A stretch of DNA of 64,000 bases from DATJGR01 sp963812255 (GCA_963812255.1 CAWEUM010000005.1:620001-684000), one strand, 5' to 3'; counted from the first letter of the stretch, positions 34,839 to 44,531 are shown. Made by a program: numbers and translations. Notes: generated from the letters alone by a model not told the origin.

Positions 34839-35606
34839 ATGTGGCTGCGTCTGCGTCAAATTGCGTTGGTGGCACCCGAACTCGAACCAGCTGTCGAGGA
34901 GCTGCGTGCGCTGTTCGGCATCGAGGTGTGTTTTCGCGACCCCGGTGTCGCGCACTTCGGTCTAGTGAACGCACTGTTGCCGGTCGGCAATCAATTCATC
35001 GAAATCGTGGCGCCAACACGTGATGGCACTGCCGGCGGGCGCTACCTGGAACGACGCGGCGGCGCCGGGGGCTACATGGTGATCACCCAGTGCGACGACC
35101 ACGCACCGCGACGATCCCGTGTCGAACAACTCGGGGTTCGCATCGTCAATCAATTCGAGACGCACGAGTTCCGCAACATGCAGATGCATCCGAAGGACAC
35201 CGGCGGTTCGTTCTTCGAGATCGATGAACAACTCGGCCAAGGAGCGCTCGACCTCGATGGACCGTGGGAGCCCGCGGGCGGCGCCGATTGGAAGAAAGCA
35301 CGGCACACGGATCGCGTCGCGCGTATTTCCGCGGCGGAGATTCAAGCGGACGATCCGGTACGCGTGGCCGCGCGCTGGGCGGAAATCGCGGAGCTCGACG
35401 TCATCAAAGGCGATTACCCGAAGATCGAACTCGACAACGCCAGCGTGCGCTTCGTGCCCATCACCGACGGCCGACCCGAGGGCCTGGGTGGTCTGGACAT
35501 CATCACGCACGACCCCGCGGCGATTCTTGACGCTGCCGTCGCGCGTGGCACACCGATCAACGACAACCAGGTATATGCGTGCGGCATGCGGTTCAACCTG
35601 CTGTGA
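34839..35606 (+). CDS. VOC family protein (glyoxalase-like)
   Basis: A 255-residue glyoxalase-like protein. The N-terminal module (LRQIALVAPELEPAVEELRALFG) is followed by metal-like positions in PVGNQFIEIVAP and GGSFFEIDEQL. A second, weaker module (IQADDPVRVAARWAEIAEL, then VRFVPITDG) completes the pair. Function unknown; such proteins accompany acyl-CoA degradation clusters. GCGGGG lies 8 bases before the ATG. The stop overlaps the next gene start (GTGA), giving translational coupling with the enoyl-CoA hydratase gene. Confidence 0.82.
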   Translation: MWLRLRQIALVAPELEPAVEELRALFGIEVCFRDPGVAHFGLVNALLPVGNQFIEIVAPTRDGTAGGRYLERRGGAGGYMVITQCDDHAPRRSRVEQLGVRIVNQFETHEFRNMQMHPKDTGGSFFEIDEQLGQGALDLDGPWEPAGGADWKKARHTDRVARISAAEIQADDPVRVAARWAEIAELDVIKGDYPKIELDNASVRFVPITDGRPEGLGGLDIITHDPAAILDAAVARGTPINDNQVYACGMRFNLL

Positions 35607-36406
35607 GCTATCGCGATATCGAATTGACGATCGACGATCCGGTCGCGGTGTTGCGGCTGAATCGTCCCGCAAAACTCAACGCATTCACGTACGACACACT
35701 GCGTGAGATCCGCAGCGCGATCGACACCTGCGCTGCCGATCGTCGCGTCGTCGGGATCGTGATCACCGGCACCGGACGCGGCTTCTGCGCGGGACTCGAT
35801 GCCAACACGCTTGCCGAGGTCACGGCCGCACCGCAGCCCGAGCCGCCGCGTGAACCGGACCCGCTACCCGGTATTTTCAGTTACTTGCTGCATGTGCCGA
35901 AGCCGGTGATTGCCGCAATAAATGGCGTCGCCGCCGGCGGTGGGATGATTCTCGCGATGATGAGCGACCTGCGAATTGCATCGACGAACGCGAGCTTCAC
36001 AACGGTGTTTCTCAAACGCGGATTGATCGCAGAACACGGCTCCAGTTGGCTGCTGCCGCGAATGGTCGGCGTTGGCCGCGCGCTCGACCTGTTGTGGATG
36101 AGCGACCGTATCGATGCAGACGACGCACTCCGTTACGGCCTGGTGCAGAACGTGGTCGCGCCAGATCAATTGTTACAGAGCGCGTGCGACTACGTCCGCC
36201 GGTTGGCCGAAACATCGTCACCGGCGGCGATCGCCGAAACCAAACGACTGCTGTACCGCCACCTCGGCACAGACTACGTCGAAGCATTGCAGGAGGCCGA
36301 TGCGAGCCAATGGCGCTTCGTTACCGCGCCCGGCGCGCGCGAAGGCGCCGCCGCGTTGCTCGAAAAGCGCGCGCCGCGCTTCCAGAGACTCGGAGACGAA
36401 ACATGA
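35603..36406 (+). CDS. Enoyl-CoA hydratase/isomerase family protein
   Basis: A 267-residue crotonase-fold protein with GTG start (VSYRDIELTIDDPVAVLRLNRP). The first oxyanion region is TGTGRGFCAGLDANTL and the second INGVAAGGGMILAMMSDLRIA. The usual catalytic glutamate position is followed by FLKRGLIAEHGSSWLLPRMVG, in which Glu of AEHG may serve. It probably hydrates or isomerises an enoyl-CoA in the pathway fed by the ligase at 33081. It overlaps both neighbours by 4 bases. Confidence 0.92.
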   Translation: MSYRDIELTIDDPVAVLRLNRPAKLNAFTYDTLREIRSAIDTCAADRRVVGIVITGTGRGFCAGLDANTLAEVTAAPQPEPPREPDPLPGIFSYLLHVPKPVIAAINGVAAGGGMILAMMSDLRIASTNASFTTVFLKRGLIAEHGSSWLLPRMVGVGRALDLLWMSDRIDADDALRYGLVQNVVAPDQLLQSACDYVRRLAETSSPAAIAETKRLLYRHLGTDYVEALQEADASQWRFVTAPGAREGAAALLEKRAPRFQRLGDET

Positions 36407-37173
36407 CCATGGCAACCATCAAGCTCGAGATCGTAGACGGCATCGGTTGGCTGCTGCTGAATCGCCCCGACCGCATGAACGGCATGACGAACCAGATGCT
36501 CGTCGAAACGCACGACTGCCTCGAAGCACTGGCCCAACGCACCGACGTACGCGTGATCGTGTTGACCGGCGAAGGCCGCGGCTTCTGTCCTGGCGCGGAT
36601 CTGAAGCACTATGCAGCCGGCGAAACGGACGTGGAGAGTTCGCCGCATCACTTTCGGGTGCCGGTGCTGCTGCATGAAATGCCGCAGGTGACCATCGCCG
36701 CGATCAACGGTGCGTGTGCCGGCGCCGGATTGGGCTGGGCGTGCGCGTGCGACCTGCGCTTCGCCGCAGACACGGCGACCTTCAACAGCGCGTTTCTGAA
36801 CGTTGCCTCGGCCGGCGACATGGGCGGACCGTGGACGTTGCCGCGCATTCTCGGTGCCGCGAAAGCACGCGAACTCTATTTCCTGCCGGAGAAATTCGGT
36901 GCCCACGACGCGCTTCAATGGGGGCTCGTCAGCCGTGTATTCGACGCCGCGCAGTTGCGCAGCGAAGTCGGCGCCATCGCCGCGCGCCTGGCGGCAGCGC
37001 CGCCGCACGCGTTGCGCGAAATGAAGCGCAACTTTCTCGACGCCGAGCGTCTAGAGTTCGGCCCGTACATCGCGGCGGAGACGCAACGCCACATCACGGT
37101 GATGGCGCACGACGACGCGAAAGAAGCCTTCCGCGCCTTCGTCGAGAAGCGTGCGCCGCGGTTTGGTCGTTAG
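36403..37173 (+). CDS. Enoyl-CoA hydratase/isomerase family protein (second copy)
   Basis: A 256-residue crotonase-fold protein, divergent from the preceding one. Typical motifs are LLLNRPDRMNGMTNQM, TGEGRGFCPGADLKHY and INGACAGAGLGWACACDLRFA. Where hydratases have the second glutamate it has ASAGDMGGPWTLPRILG, so an isomerase-like or altered activity is possible. The ATG overlaps the upstream stop (ATGA). It is the last gene of the VOC-ECH-ECH operon; the thiolase gene converges 14 bases beyond. Confidence 0.92.
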   Translation: MTMATIKLEIVDGIGWLLLNRPDRMNGMTNQMLVETHDCLEALAQRTDVRVIVLTGEGRGFCPGADLKHYAAGETDVESSPHHFRVPVLLHEMPQVTIAAINGACAGAGLGWACACDLRFAADTATFNSAFLNVASAGDMGGPWTLPRILGAAKARELYFLPEKFGAHDALQWGLVSRVFDAAQLRSEVGAIAARLAAAPPHALREMKRNFLDAERLEFGPYIAAETQRHITVMAHDDAKEAFRAFVEKRAPRFGR

Positions 37174-37187
37174 CGAACGACGCCCGT

Positions 37188-38435
37188 CTACATCCGCTCG
37201 ATGATCGTCGCGGTTCCCATCCCGCCGCCTGTGCACATTGCTATCAACGCCGTCGATAGATCGCGCCGTTCGAGTTCGTCGAGCGCCGTCTGGATCAGCA
37301 TGCCGCCGGTCGCACCGATCGGATGGCCGAGCGCAATCGCGCCGCCATTGACATTCAGCCGCTCGTCGCCGATGCCGAATTCGCGCTTGAATTTCAGCAC
37401 CACCGCCGCGAACGCTTCGTTGACCTCGAACAGATCGATGTCCCGCTTCGTCATCCCGGCTTTTTTCAGACAGATCTCCGCGGCGGGCGCCGGCGCCGTC
37501 AGCATGATGACCGGCTCCGCGCCGGCGGTTGCGCTCATCAGGACTCGCGCGCGCGGCTTCAATCCATGCGCCTTTGCATAGTCGGGTGACGCCAACAACA
37601 CCGCGCTGGCGCCGTCGACGACGCCAGACGAGTTACCGGCATGATGCACGTGTTCCACACCATTGATGTCCGGATACACCGCCTGACAGATCTGATCGAA
37701 CGTCCGTGTGTCGTTCGGCGCCACCATCGCGCCCATCTTCACAAACGCCGGCTTCAGGCCCGCGAGGCTGTCCATCGTCGTGCCCGGACGCGGATACTCG
37801 TCATGGTCGAGCGCCAGGCTGCCGTCTTCGTTGTAGATCGGCACCACGCTGCGTTTGAAGCGGTCGTCCGCAATCGCCTCCGCGGCCCGCGCCTGACTCT
37901 GCACGCCGAGTGCATCGACGTCGGTGCGCGTGAAGCCTTCGAGCGTTGCGATCAGATCCGCCGAGATGCCTTGCGGCACGAGCGGATATTGCGCGTACAG
38001 GTGCGCGTTGTTGGCGGTGAATCCATCGACGTGCAGCGGCGTCGGCCGCGACATCGATTCGACGCCACCACCGATCACCAGGTCCTGATGCCCCGCGAGA
38101 ATGCCCATCGCCGCGACCGTGACGGCCTGCTGGCCGGACCCGCAGAAACGATGCAACGACACGCCCGGCGTCGTCACCGGCCACCCTGCATCGAGCACCG
38201 ACATCCGCGCGATATCCATTGCGTGATCACCGCTCCCCGAACCGGTTCCCATCACCACGTCTTCGACGTCCTTCGGGTCGAAACCGACACGCGCCTTCAG
38301 TGCATTGAGCACCTGAGCGAGAATGCGCTGCGGGTGGATGTGGCTCAAGCTGCCGATTTCGGGTTTGCCGCCGCCGCGCGGCGAACGCACGCCGTCGATG
38401 ATCCAGGCTTCTCGTTTCCCGTTCATAGGACTCAT
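37188..38435 (-). CDS. Thiolase family acetyl-CoA acyltransferase
   Basis: A 415-residue type II/degradative-like thiolase. The acyl-accepting cysteine is Cys98 in LHRFCGSGQQAV. The catalytic His is in GGAIALGHPIGATG and the second Cys in MCTGGGMG; NEAFA is also present. It would release acetyl-CoA from 3-ketoacyl-CoA in the degradation route suggested by the ligase and hydratases. A strong AAAGGAGG site lies just before ATG 38435; a further ATG at 38426 is possible. Confidence 0.94.
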   Translation of the reverse strand: MSPMNGKREAWIIDGVRSPRGGGKPEIGSLSHIHPQRILAQVLNALKARVGFDPKDVEDVVMGTGSGSGDHAMDIARMSVLDAGWPVTTPGVSLHRFCGSGQQAVTVAAMGILAGHQDLVIGGGVESMSRPTPLHVDGFTANNAHLYAQYPLVPQGISADLIATLEGFTRTDVDALGVQSQARAAEAIADDRFKRSVVPIYNEDGSLALDHDEYPRPGTTMDSLAGLKPAFVKMGAMVAPNDTRTFDQICQAVYPDINGVEHVHHAGNSSGVVDGASAVLLASPDYAKAHGLKPRARVLMSATAGAEPVIMLTAPAPAAEICLKKAGMTKRDIDLFEVNEAFAAVVLKFKREFGIGDERLNVNGGAIALGHPIGATGGMLIQTALDELERRDLSTALIAMCTGGGMGTATIIERM

Positions 38436-38497
38436 GGGACCTCCTTTCAATCGGCCTCCTCTCGTGGGGCCGCGGTTTGGTTTCGCGCCATGCTACC

Positions 38498-39430
38498 TCA
38501 TGAGAGGGACCATCGCTCTGCGATGGCCAGCGTGTCGCGTCCGTCCGGCATGCCGAGTTGCGTCATCAGAAGGCCGGTCGATACGCGTTCGATGTATCCC
38601 CACTGCCAGATTGCAGTTTCGTCGACGCCAGTGCGGCCCGACAACCAGGCGCACCGAGCTCGTCCGAGTTGCAACACATCGCCCGCAAGCAACGCGTCGT
38701 CGAAGCCCCGCATCAGGATGCCGAGATCGTATGCCGGTTCAGCAAACAGTCCGTCCGGGTCGACAAACTTGCAACGATGGCCACCGATCCCCGGCAACAG
38801 CAGTGTGTTGTGTTCGTGGCAATCGCCATGCACGAGCACGCAGTTGGACGGGGCATGGGCACGTTCGCGATCTTCGGCGAACGCGAGCGCCCGGTCGATG
38901 GTCGCGCGCGAGCATGGACCTTCCAGCGCCGAGAACGTCCTGGCAATGAAATCCGCGAGCCAACGCGCCTTTGCGGCCCCGGTCATGAGTCCCGCCGCGC
39001 CGCCCAACGAAACCCACGCATGTGGCAAGGTTGCGCAGATCAGCTCGAGTTGGGTGCGCACCGGCAATCCGAGATCGCCGACGGCTCGTCCGAGGCGCTC
39101 CAGAAGCAGTGCGTTGCGTTCAGCATCGTGTGCCAGCAGCTTCGCGTAGCCGCGTCCGTCGGCGATGTGATAGACGTTCGCTTCATGTGTCAGGTCCGAA
39201 GTGCCCGGCAGGCCCAGTTTCAGTATTGCCGGCGTGCCGTCGGCGCGCATCACGTCCAGCACCAGGCTCTCCGAGCCGCCGGCAAGTGAATCGCTCGCAT
39301 GGATATCCCAATCGCGCTCGAGGCTGGCGACTTGCTCACCGAGACCATCGATCCAGCGAGCACCCGACTCGCCGTCGGCTCGCGCGCGCAGTCGTAAGGC
39401 TTCGGTCAGTTGAAACGGGGGCGTGCGCAT
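38498..39430 (-). CDS. APH(6)/hydroxyurea-resistance-type kinase
   Basis: A 310-residue phosphotransferase of the aminoglycoside/hydroxyurea antibiotic resistance kinase family. It has a nucleotide-binding N lobe (SLAGGSESLVLDV, AILKLGLP), the catalytic HGDCHEHN (in LVHGDCHEHNTLLL) and the metal-binding VDPDG. Family relatives phosphorylate streptomycin at position 6, but many chromosomal homologues have unknown substrates. No mobile element flanks it, so it looks chromosomal. Start 39430 has no strong ribosome site; 39472 is another option. Confidence 0.85.
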   Translation of the reverse strand: MRTPPFQLTEALRLRARADGESGARWIDGLGEQVASLERDWDIHASDSLAGGSESLVLDVMRADGTPAILKLGLPGTSDLTHEANVYHIADGRGYAKLLAHDAERNALLLERLGRAVGDLGLPVRTQLELICATLPHAWVSLGGAAGLMTGAAKARWLADFIARTFSALEGPCSRATIDRALAFAEDRERAHAPSNCVLVHGDCHEHNTLLLPGIGGHRCKFVDPDGLFAEPAYDLGILMRGFDDALLAGDVLQLGRARCAWLSGRTGVDETAIWQWGYIERVSTGLLMTQLGMPDGRDTLAIAERWSLS

Positions 39431-39520
39431 GCGCTGCGAACCATGATAGACAGCGCAGGAGAATAACCGCACGACGATCTCGACTCGATCACTATGGAAC
39501 TCGGCGAACCAACGAGTTCG

Positions 39521-40894
39521 CTATGCCCGCCTCACCCGCCGCGAAACCACAAACGCCCCCGCGAACACTGCGACCATCCCCAGACTGCAATAGAGCTGAC
39601 TCGCCAGCTCCGGCGTGAACGCCATCGCACCCAGCACCGCGACGATCGCGCCGATGACGGCGTAGCTCAAGTACGGAAACAGCCACATCTTGATCACCAA
39701 CCGTTCGGGTTCAGTCCGCTCGAGAACGCGCCGCTGACGAATCTGCGCCAACGCGACGAACAGATAGATGATGAGCATGATCGCGCCGGACGCGTTGACG
39801 AGGAAGCTGAACACCACCTGCGGCGACAACACCGATGCTGCGAGTGCCAGGTAACCAAACAGGCTGCCGATCAGGATCGCTCGCATCGGCACACGGCGGT
39901 GGTTCAACGTCACCAGCGCACGTGGGGCATCACCGCGCGCAGCCAACGTAAACAGCACCCGTGCGGTCACGTACATGCCGGAATTCAGGCACGACAGCAC
40001 CGCCACCAGCACGACGGCATTCATTACCGTTGCAGCGCCCGGCACTGCCATGTATTGCAGCGCGGTCGCGAACGGCGAATAACCGGGCGTGATTTCGCGC
40101 CACGGCACGATCGACACGATCAGCGCGATCGAAACCACATAAAACAGCAGGATACGCAACGCAACGGTGCCGGTTAGCCGTGCGATGGTGCGCGCTGGTT
40201 CGGCCGACTCCGCGGCCGCAATCGTCGCGATTTCGGCGCCGCACAGCGCGAAGATGACGCTGGTGACGCCAGCCAGCACAGATACGAACCCAAATGGCGC
40301 GAACCCGCCGTGGATGGTGAGATTGGCGAACGTTGCACCGGTCGGCGACGTAAATCCGGAAGCGTATGCGGCGGCGATGACGATGAACACCACGATGGCG
40401 CCAACCTTCAGCGACGCGAACCAGAACTCGAATTCGCCGTAGGAGCGCGTCGACAGTAGATTCACACCGGTCATCAGCGCCAGCAGCACCACGCCGATCT
40501 GCCACGCATCGAATGGCAGCCACTGCTGCACGATGACGGCGCCGGCGATCGCCTCGATGGCAACGACCACCACCCAGAAATACCAGTACAGCCAACCTGT
40601 CAGAAAACCCGCCCAGTCGCCGAGCGCAACCCGCGTGAATTCGCTGAACGCGCCGACGTTCGGCCACGCCACCGCCATCTCGCTGAGCATGCGCATGATC
40701 AACAGAATCACCAGACCGGCCAGCGCATAGCTGACGATCACGGCGGGACCGACGGTGGCAATCGACGTACTGCTGCCAACGAACAGACCCGCCCCGATGA
40801 TGCCGCCGATGGCGATCATCGCGACATGTCGCGAACGCAACGTGCGGGGCAGCGCGCCGTCGTATTCGACTGTCGCAGTCGGACCGCTAAGCAC
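39521..40894 (-). CDS. APC superfamily amino acid permease (GabP/AnsP-like)
   Basis: A 457-residue inner-membrane transporter with about 12 hydrophobic helices. The signature first helix reads MIAIGGIIGAGLFVGSS, following LPRTLRSRHV, as in the amino-acid transporter family of GabP, AnsP and LysP. Later FSEFTRVALGDWAGF and FALCGAEIATIAAAES match the conserved helices. Likely substrates are amino acids or GABA-like compounds; the sequence does not specify which. The start overlaps the end of the upstream transporter gene by 8 bases, so they are probably one transcript. Confidence 0.92.
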   Translation of the reverse strand: MLSGPTATVEYDGALPRTLRSRHVAMIAIGGIIGAGLFVGSSTSIATVGPAVIVSYALAGLVILLIMRMLSEMAVAWPNVGAFSEFTRVALGDWAGFLTGWLYWYFWVVVVAIEAIAGAVIVQQWLPFDAWQIGVVLLALMTGVNLLSTRSYGEFEFWFASLKVGAIVVFIVIAAAYASGFTSPTGATFANLTIHGGFAPFGFVSVLAGVTSVIFALCGAEIATIAAAESAEPARTIARLTGTVALRILLFYVVSIALIVSIVPWREITPGYSPFATALQYMAVPGAATVMNAVVLVAVLSCLNSGMYVTARVLFTLAARGDAPRALVTLNHRRVPMRAILIGSLFGYLALAASVLSPQVVFSFLVNASGAIMLIIYLFVALAQIRQRRVLERTEPERLVIKMWLFPYLSYAVIGAIVAVLGAMAFTPELASQLYCSLGMVAVFAGAFVVSRRVRRA

Positions 40895-42755
40895 CGTCCA
40901 CCGCGGTTGCCGGCGTCAGTGGCGCGTCCGCATCCCGATCGATGTGCGCGAGATGCGAGCGGATCGTCGTCTCGGGTAATGCGCGCCGTCGCAGATGCAG
41001 CGCCGGAGAAATTCGCGAGAGGTGGAATACGAATACCGTGAGCGCGAAGCCGGCGATGACGATCGCAATCACAACGAGTGGTCCGGGTGTGCCGTGGGTC
41101 GAGGCGACTTCGTGTGCGACCCACAGGGCGAGCCCGATCGCGGTACCGGCGGCAACCGCTGCGACGCGCAGCACATCGCCCAACAGCGCTTTCGGGCCGC
41201 GCCGCAGTACGCGCCTGAGTTCGCCCGTCGAAAAGTAGTCGAGATACCAGCCGGTGTCTTCGTCCACCGTGCGGTCACCCGGAGGTGTGAGTCGTTGCTG
41301 CGTCAGCGGATCGATCGCGGCCTCGCCGCGCCCATGCGCCTCGACGCCGGCGAGGATTGCCCGATGCACGGTCTCGTCGATCGGAAAGCGCCGCGCAATG
41401 AAAAACGCGCAGATCGAAAATGCTGCCGGCGTCAGCGCAAAGATCAAACGGATCGCGAGCACGACGTCCGGTGATTGCGCGACATTCGGCTGATAGCCGA
41501 GCCACGCGAGCAGGGCGAGCGGCAGCGATGCGCTAGGAATGACGATGAACTTCGGCACCAGCCCCCACAGCGCCAGATATTGCGCCTCGCGGCGCTTACC
41601 GCTGTGCAGTTCGTCGTAGTCGATCACGTCGGCCTGGATTGCCGGCGGCAGGAACAGTCCTGCGCCGAAACTCGACCCGGCCCACGCAATCACCACCACA
41701 CAGGCGATGTTGTCGCCCGGCCCAAGCAGGAACAGCGCCAGACCACCGGTGATGCCCATCACGAAGCTCGCGAGCCACGCTTTCAGCTTGCCGATGCGCT
41801 TCGCGAGCGCGAGCCACAACGGCAGGCACAACAGACCCGACAGAAAGTACGCGGCCAGAAAGATCGACAGCCAAGCTTGCGCGTCGCCGGCCGGCAGCGG
41901 CGGCGGATTCAGCACGTAGCGACTGAAATAAGGCATCATCAGCCCCGGAATCGCACCGGGTATGCTCGCAACCACGTAGCACGCGAACAATACGACAAAG
42001 GGGCGATTGCGCAGCGAACGCCGCACGCCGGGCACAAGTGGATTGGATTTGCGTCGAACGAATTCGGGCCGTTCGCGCACCCGCCAGACGAGCAGCCAGT
42101 ACAGGCTCACCATCAGCACGCCGTAGGCGATCGCCATATCCGCGAACGCGCGCCGTTCGTCGCCCATGATCTTGATCAGGATGCCCGGCACTACCGCAGC
42201 CACCAAAGTGCCGAGCAGTGCGAAACCCTCCCGCCACGAGAACAGACTCGAGCGTTCGTGATAATCCAGAGTCAACTCGGGACCCAGCGCCGCGTGCGGC
42301 AGTCCGTAGAGCATGTTCAGGATGAAAAACGACATCAGCGTTGCGCCAAACCAGAACGCCGCACCTTGCGTCGACAGCCACGTCGGCGGCGTGAACAACG
42401 CAATGAACACCAGCGCCGCGAGCGGCGTTGCGACTGCAATCCACGGCCGGCGGCGGCCCCAGCGCGTGTGCGTGTGATCGGACAACCAGCCGACGAACGG
42501 ATCGATGATCGCGTCCAGCACGCGCGCCAGCGCAGCGGCCAACGCCACCCATGCGAGTGGCACCAGCACCGTGTCCGAGTAGAACGGGTTGACGTGAATC
42601 GCAACCGGAATCGCCATCGCCGCGCCGGCGACGCTGGGCGCGCCGTAGAGCAGCTTCAGCCCCAGCGACAACTTTTCCGATTTCGGTTCGCGCACCTTGC
42701 GGCGTGTCAGATGTGTCGAGCGTGCGGTGCTATCTCGGCGCGAAGCGCTGGCCAC
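40887..42755 (-). CDS. MFS_2/GPH-type sugar:cation symporter-like transporter
   Basis: A protein of up to 622 residues. Residues ~30-480 are the MFS_2 transporter (LKLLYGAPSVAGAAMA, FVGWLSDHTHTRWGRRRPWI, with the GRRRPW loop). A further ~140 residues carry two more hydrophobic segments near 535-590, an unusual C-terminal extension. The GPH family moves glycosides, glucuronides or steroid/terpenoid-like compounds with cations. The GTG start at 42755 lies inside the upstream SDR gene; a GTG at 42695 is also possible. It forms a unit with the SDR and amino acid permease genes. Confidence 0.85.
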   Translation of the reverse strand: MASASRRDSTARSTHLTRRKVREPKSEKLSLGLKLLYGAPSVAGAAMAIPVAIHVNPFYSDTVLVPLAWVALAAALARVLDAIIDPFVGWLSDHTHTRWGRRRPWIAVATPLAALVFIALFTPPTWLSTQGAAFWFGATLMSFFILNMLYGLPHAALGPELTLDYHERSSLFSWREGFALLGTLVAAVVPGILIKIMGDERRAFADMAIAYGVLMVSLYWLLVWRVRERPEFVRRKSNPLVPGVRRSLRNRPFVVLFACYVVASIPGAIPGLMMPYFSRYVLNPPPLPAGDAQAWLSIFLAAYFLSGLLCLPLWLALAKRIGKLKAWLASFVMGITGGLALFLLGPGDNIACVVVIAWAGSSFGAGLFLPPAIQADVIDYDELHSGKRREAQYLALWGLVPKFIVIPSASLPLALLAWLGYQPNVAQSPDVVLAIRLIFALTPAAFSICAFFIARRFPIDETVHRAILAGVEAHGRGEAAIDPLTQQRLTPPGDRTVDEDTGWYLDYFSTGELRRVLRRGPKALLGDVLRVAAVAAGTAIGLALWVAHEVASTHGTPGPLVVIAIVIAGFALTVFVFHLSRISPALHLRRRALPETTIRSHLAHIDRDADAPLTPATAVDGA

Positions 42756-43494
42756 CGTCCACGCGAATAGTGCTGCCGTTCAACATCGGATTTTCGAAGA
42801 TCGCGATCGCCATGATCGCGAATTCGTGCGGCCGGCCCATCCGGCGCGGAAACGCTGCGTCCTTCGTCAGTTGCTCCTCGGCCTCGGTCGGAATGCCGGC
42901 AGTCAGACCGGTGGCGAACAGGCTCGGTGCGATCGTCATCACGCGAATTCCGAGCGCGCCGAGATCGCGCGCCATCGTCAACGTCATCGCGGCGATGCCG
43001 CCTTTCGCCGCGGTATACGCCACCTGACCGATCTGACCCTCGAACGCCGCAATCGACGCGGTATTGATCATCACGCCGCGTTCGCCGTCGGCGTTCGGCG
43101 CGTTCTCGCTCATGTGCTTGGCACCGATGCGATTGACGTTGAACGAACCGATCAGATTCAGATCGATGATGCGGCGGAAATCGTCCAGCGGATGCATTGC
43201 GCCGTCCTTCGCGAGCGTGCGCTTCGCGACGCCACCGCCAGCGGTGTTGACGACGAAGTGCAGACCACCGAGCGCCTTCACCGCTTCGCCCATGACCTTC
43301 TCCGTGCCTTCGTAGTCCATCACGTTGCAGACGTGAAAGCTGCCCTTCAGGCGCTTTGCAACATCGGCGCCGTTGGATTTCTCCAGATCGAGGATCGCAA
43401 CCTGGCCGCCTTTCGCCACGAATGACTCGGCGGTTGCCAGTGCCATACCCGATGCCCCGCCCACGATGATTGCTTTGCTACCTGCGATGTCCAT
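42730..43494 (-). CDS. SDR family oxidoreductase (3-hydroxyacyl-CoA dehydrogenase type II-like)
   Basis: A 254-residue short-chain dehydrogenase with cofactor motif GGASGM (about 12-17), Asp at the end of beta-2 (VAILDLEKS), suggesting NAD, NTAGGG in place of the usual NNAG, and the YTAAK catalytic pair. It resembles HSD17B10-type hydroxyacyl-CoA dehydrogenases. A GGAGGGCGG site precedes the ATG. It fits the beta-oxidation step missing from the cluster at 33081-38435 but is separated from it by transporters (inference). Confidence 0.92.
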   Translation of the reverse strand: MDIAGSKAIIVGGASGMALATAESFVAKGGQVAILDLEKSNGADVAKRLKGSFHVCNVMDYEGTEKVMGEAVKALGGLHFVVNTAGGGVAKRTLAKDGAMHPLDDFRRIIDLNLIGSFNVNRIGAKHMSENAPNADGERGVMINTASIAAFEGQIGQVAYTAAKGGIAAMTLTMARDLGALGIRVMTIAPSLFATGLTAGIPTEAEEQLTKDAAFPRRMGRPHEFAIMAIAIFENPMLNGSTIRVDGGQRFAPR

Positions 43495-43584
43495 AGCCGC
43501 CCTCCGTGCCGTTGATCAAAGAGTCTTCAAATGAAAATGAATTCGATGAGTGTGGATGATACGGGTGTCGGGCCGCTTGCGGTA

Positions 43585-44406
43585 TCACGCGGTCCAGTTC
43601 ACCCATCCATACCAGGCCGTCACGAGTACGATGACGCCGAACAGAATCCGGTACCACGCAAACACGGTGAAATCGTGCGTCGCAATGAAGCGCAGCAGCC
43701 AGCGCACGCACACGAACGCGGACAGGAACGCCGCGATGGTTCCCACGGCGAATACACCGAGATCCTGTGTTTCGAACAATGCGCGATGTTTCCATGCATC
43801 GTAGCCGCCGGCAGCGATCAACGTCGGAACGGCCAGGAAGAACGAGAATTCGGTCGCCGCGCGGCGTGACAGTCCGAACAGCAGGCCGCCGATGATGGTC
43901 GCACCGGAACGCGAGGTACCGGGGATCAGCGCGAACGCTTGTGCAAAGCCTATCTTCAGCGCGTCGCGCCAGGTCATGTCGTCGACGGTTTTCACGCGCA
44001 CCCGATGCTTGCGCCGCTCCGCCCACAGGATGACGAATCCCCCGACGATGAACGCAATCGCGACCGGTACCGGCTTGAACAGCGCCGATTTGATGGCGCC
44101 GGCGAACGCGAGCCCCAGAATTGCCGCCGGTATGAACGCGACGATCAGGTTGACGACGAACGACCGCGCCTTCGGATCGGATCGAAGGCCGAGCAACACA
44201 CCAGTGAAACGCGCCCGGAATTCCCAGATGATTGCAAACATCGCGCCGGTCTGGATGACGATCTCGAAGACCTTGCCTTTCTGATCGTTGAAGTCGAGCA
44301 GACTGCCCGCGAGGATCAGATGCCCGGTCGATGAAATCGGCAGAAACTCGGTGAGGCCTTCGACCACACCCAGCACCAGCGCTTTGACGAGCAGAATGAG
44401 TTCCAT
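43585..44406 (-). CDS. uppP: Undecaprenyl-diphosphatase UppP (BacA)
   Basis: A 273-residue polytopic membrane phosphatase that recycles undecaprenyl diphosphate for cell-wall synthesis. It contains both family signatures, EGLTEFLPISSTGHLIL (about 16-32, including the acidic and Ser motif) and PGTSRSGAT (about 163-171), which hold the catalytic residues. About eight membrane helices are visible. The ATG 44406 was chosen because the frame upstream reads as non-membrane basic sequence. The SDR operon follows on the same strand and the peptidase-hydrolase fusion gene diverges upstream. Confidence 0.95.
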   Translation of the reverse strand: MELILLVKALVLGVVEGLTEFLPISSTGHLILAGSLLDFNDQKGKVFEIVIQTGAMFAIIWEFRARFTGVLLGLRSDPKARSFVVNLIVAFIPAAILGLAFAGAIKSALFKPVPVAIAFIVGGFVILWAERRKHRVRVKTVDDMTWRDALKIGFAQAFALIPGTSRSGATIIGGLLFGLSRRAATEFSFFLAVPTLIAAGGYDAWKHRALFETQDLGVFAVGTIAAFLSAFVCVRWLLRFIATHDFTVFAWYRILFGVIVLVTAWYGWVNWTA

Positions 44407-44531
44407 GCGGCGCGCATTGTACCCGTCGCGCGCAACCTGTCGAACGCGCAGCAACAGAGAGGAGCGCAGCGCTATGATCAAACCGACGGCGTGGGGGTGC
44501 GCTCAGACAGGTGAATCGTGACAGCCAGATC

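Noticed and set aside
41475..42770. Plus-strand frame of 431 codons opposite the GPH-type transporter gene
   Set aside because: Antisense shadow with Gln/Arg-rich composition; the minus strand encodes an obvious MFS_2 transporter.
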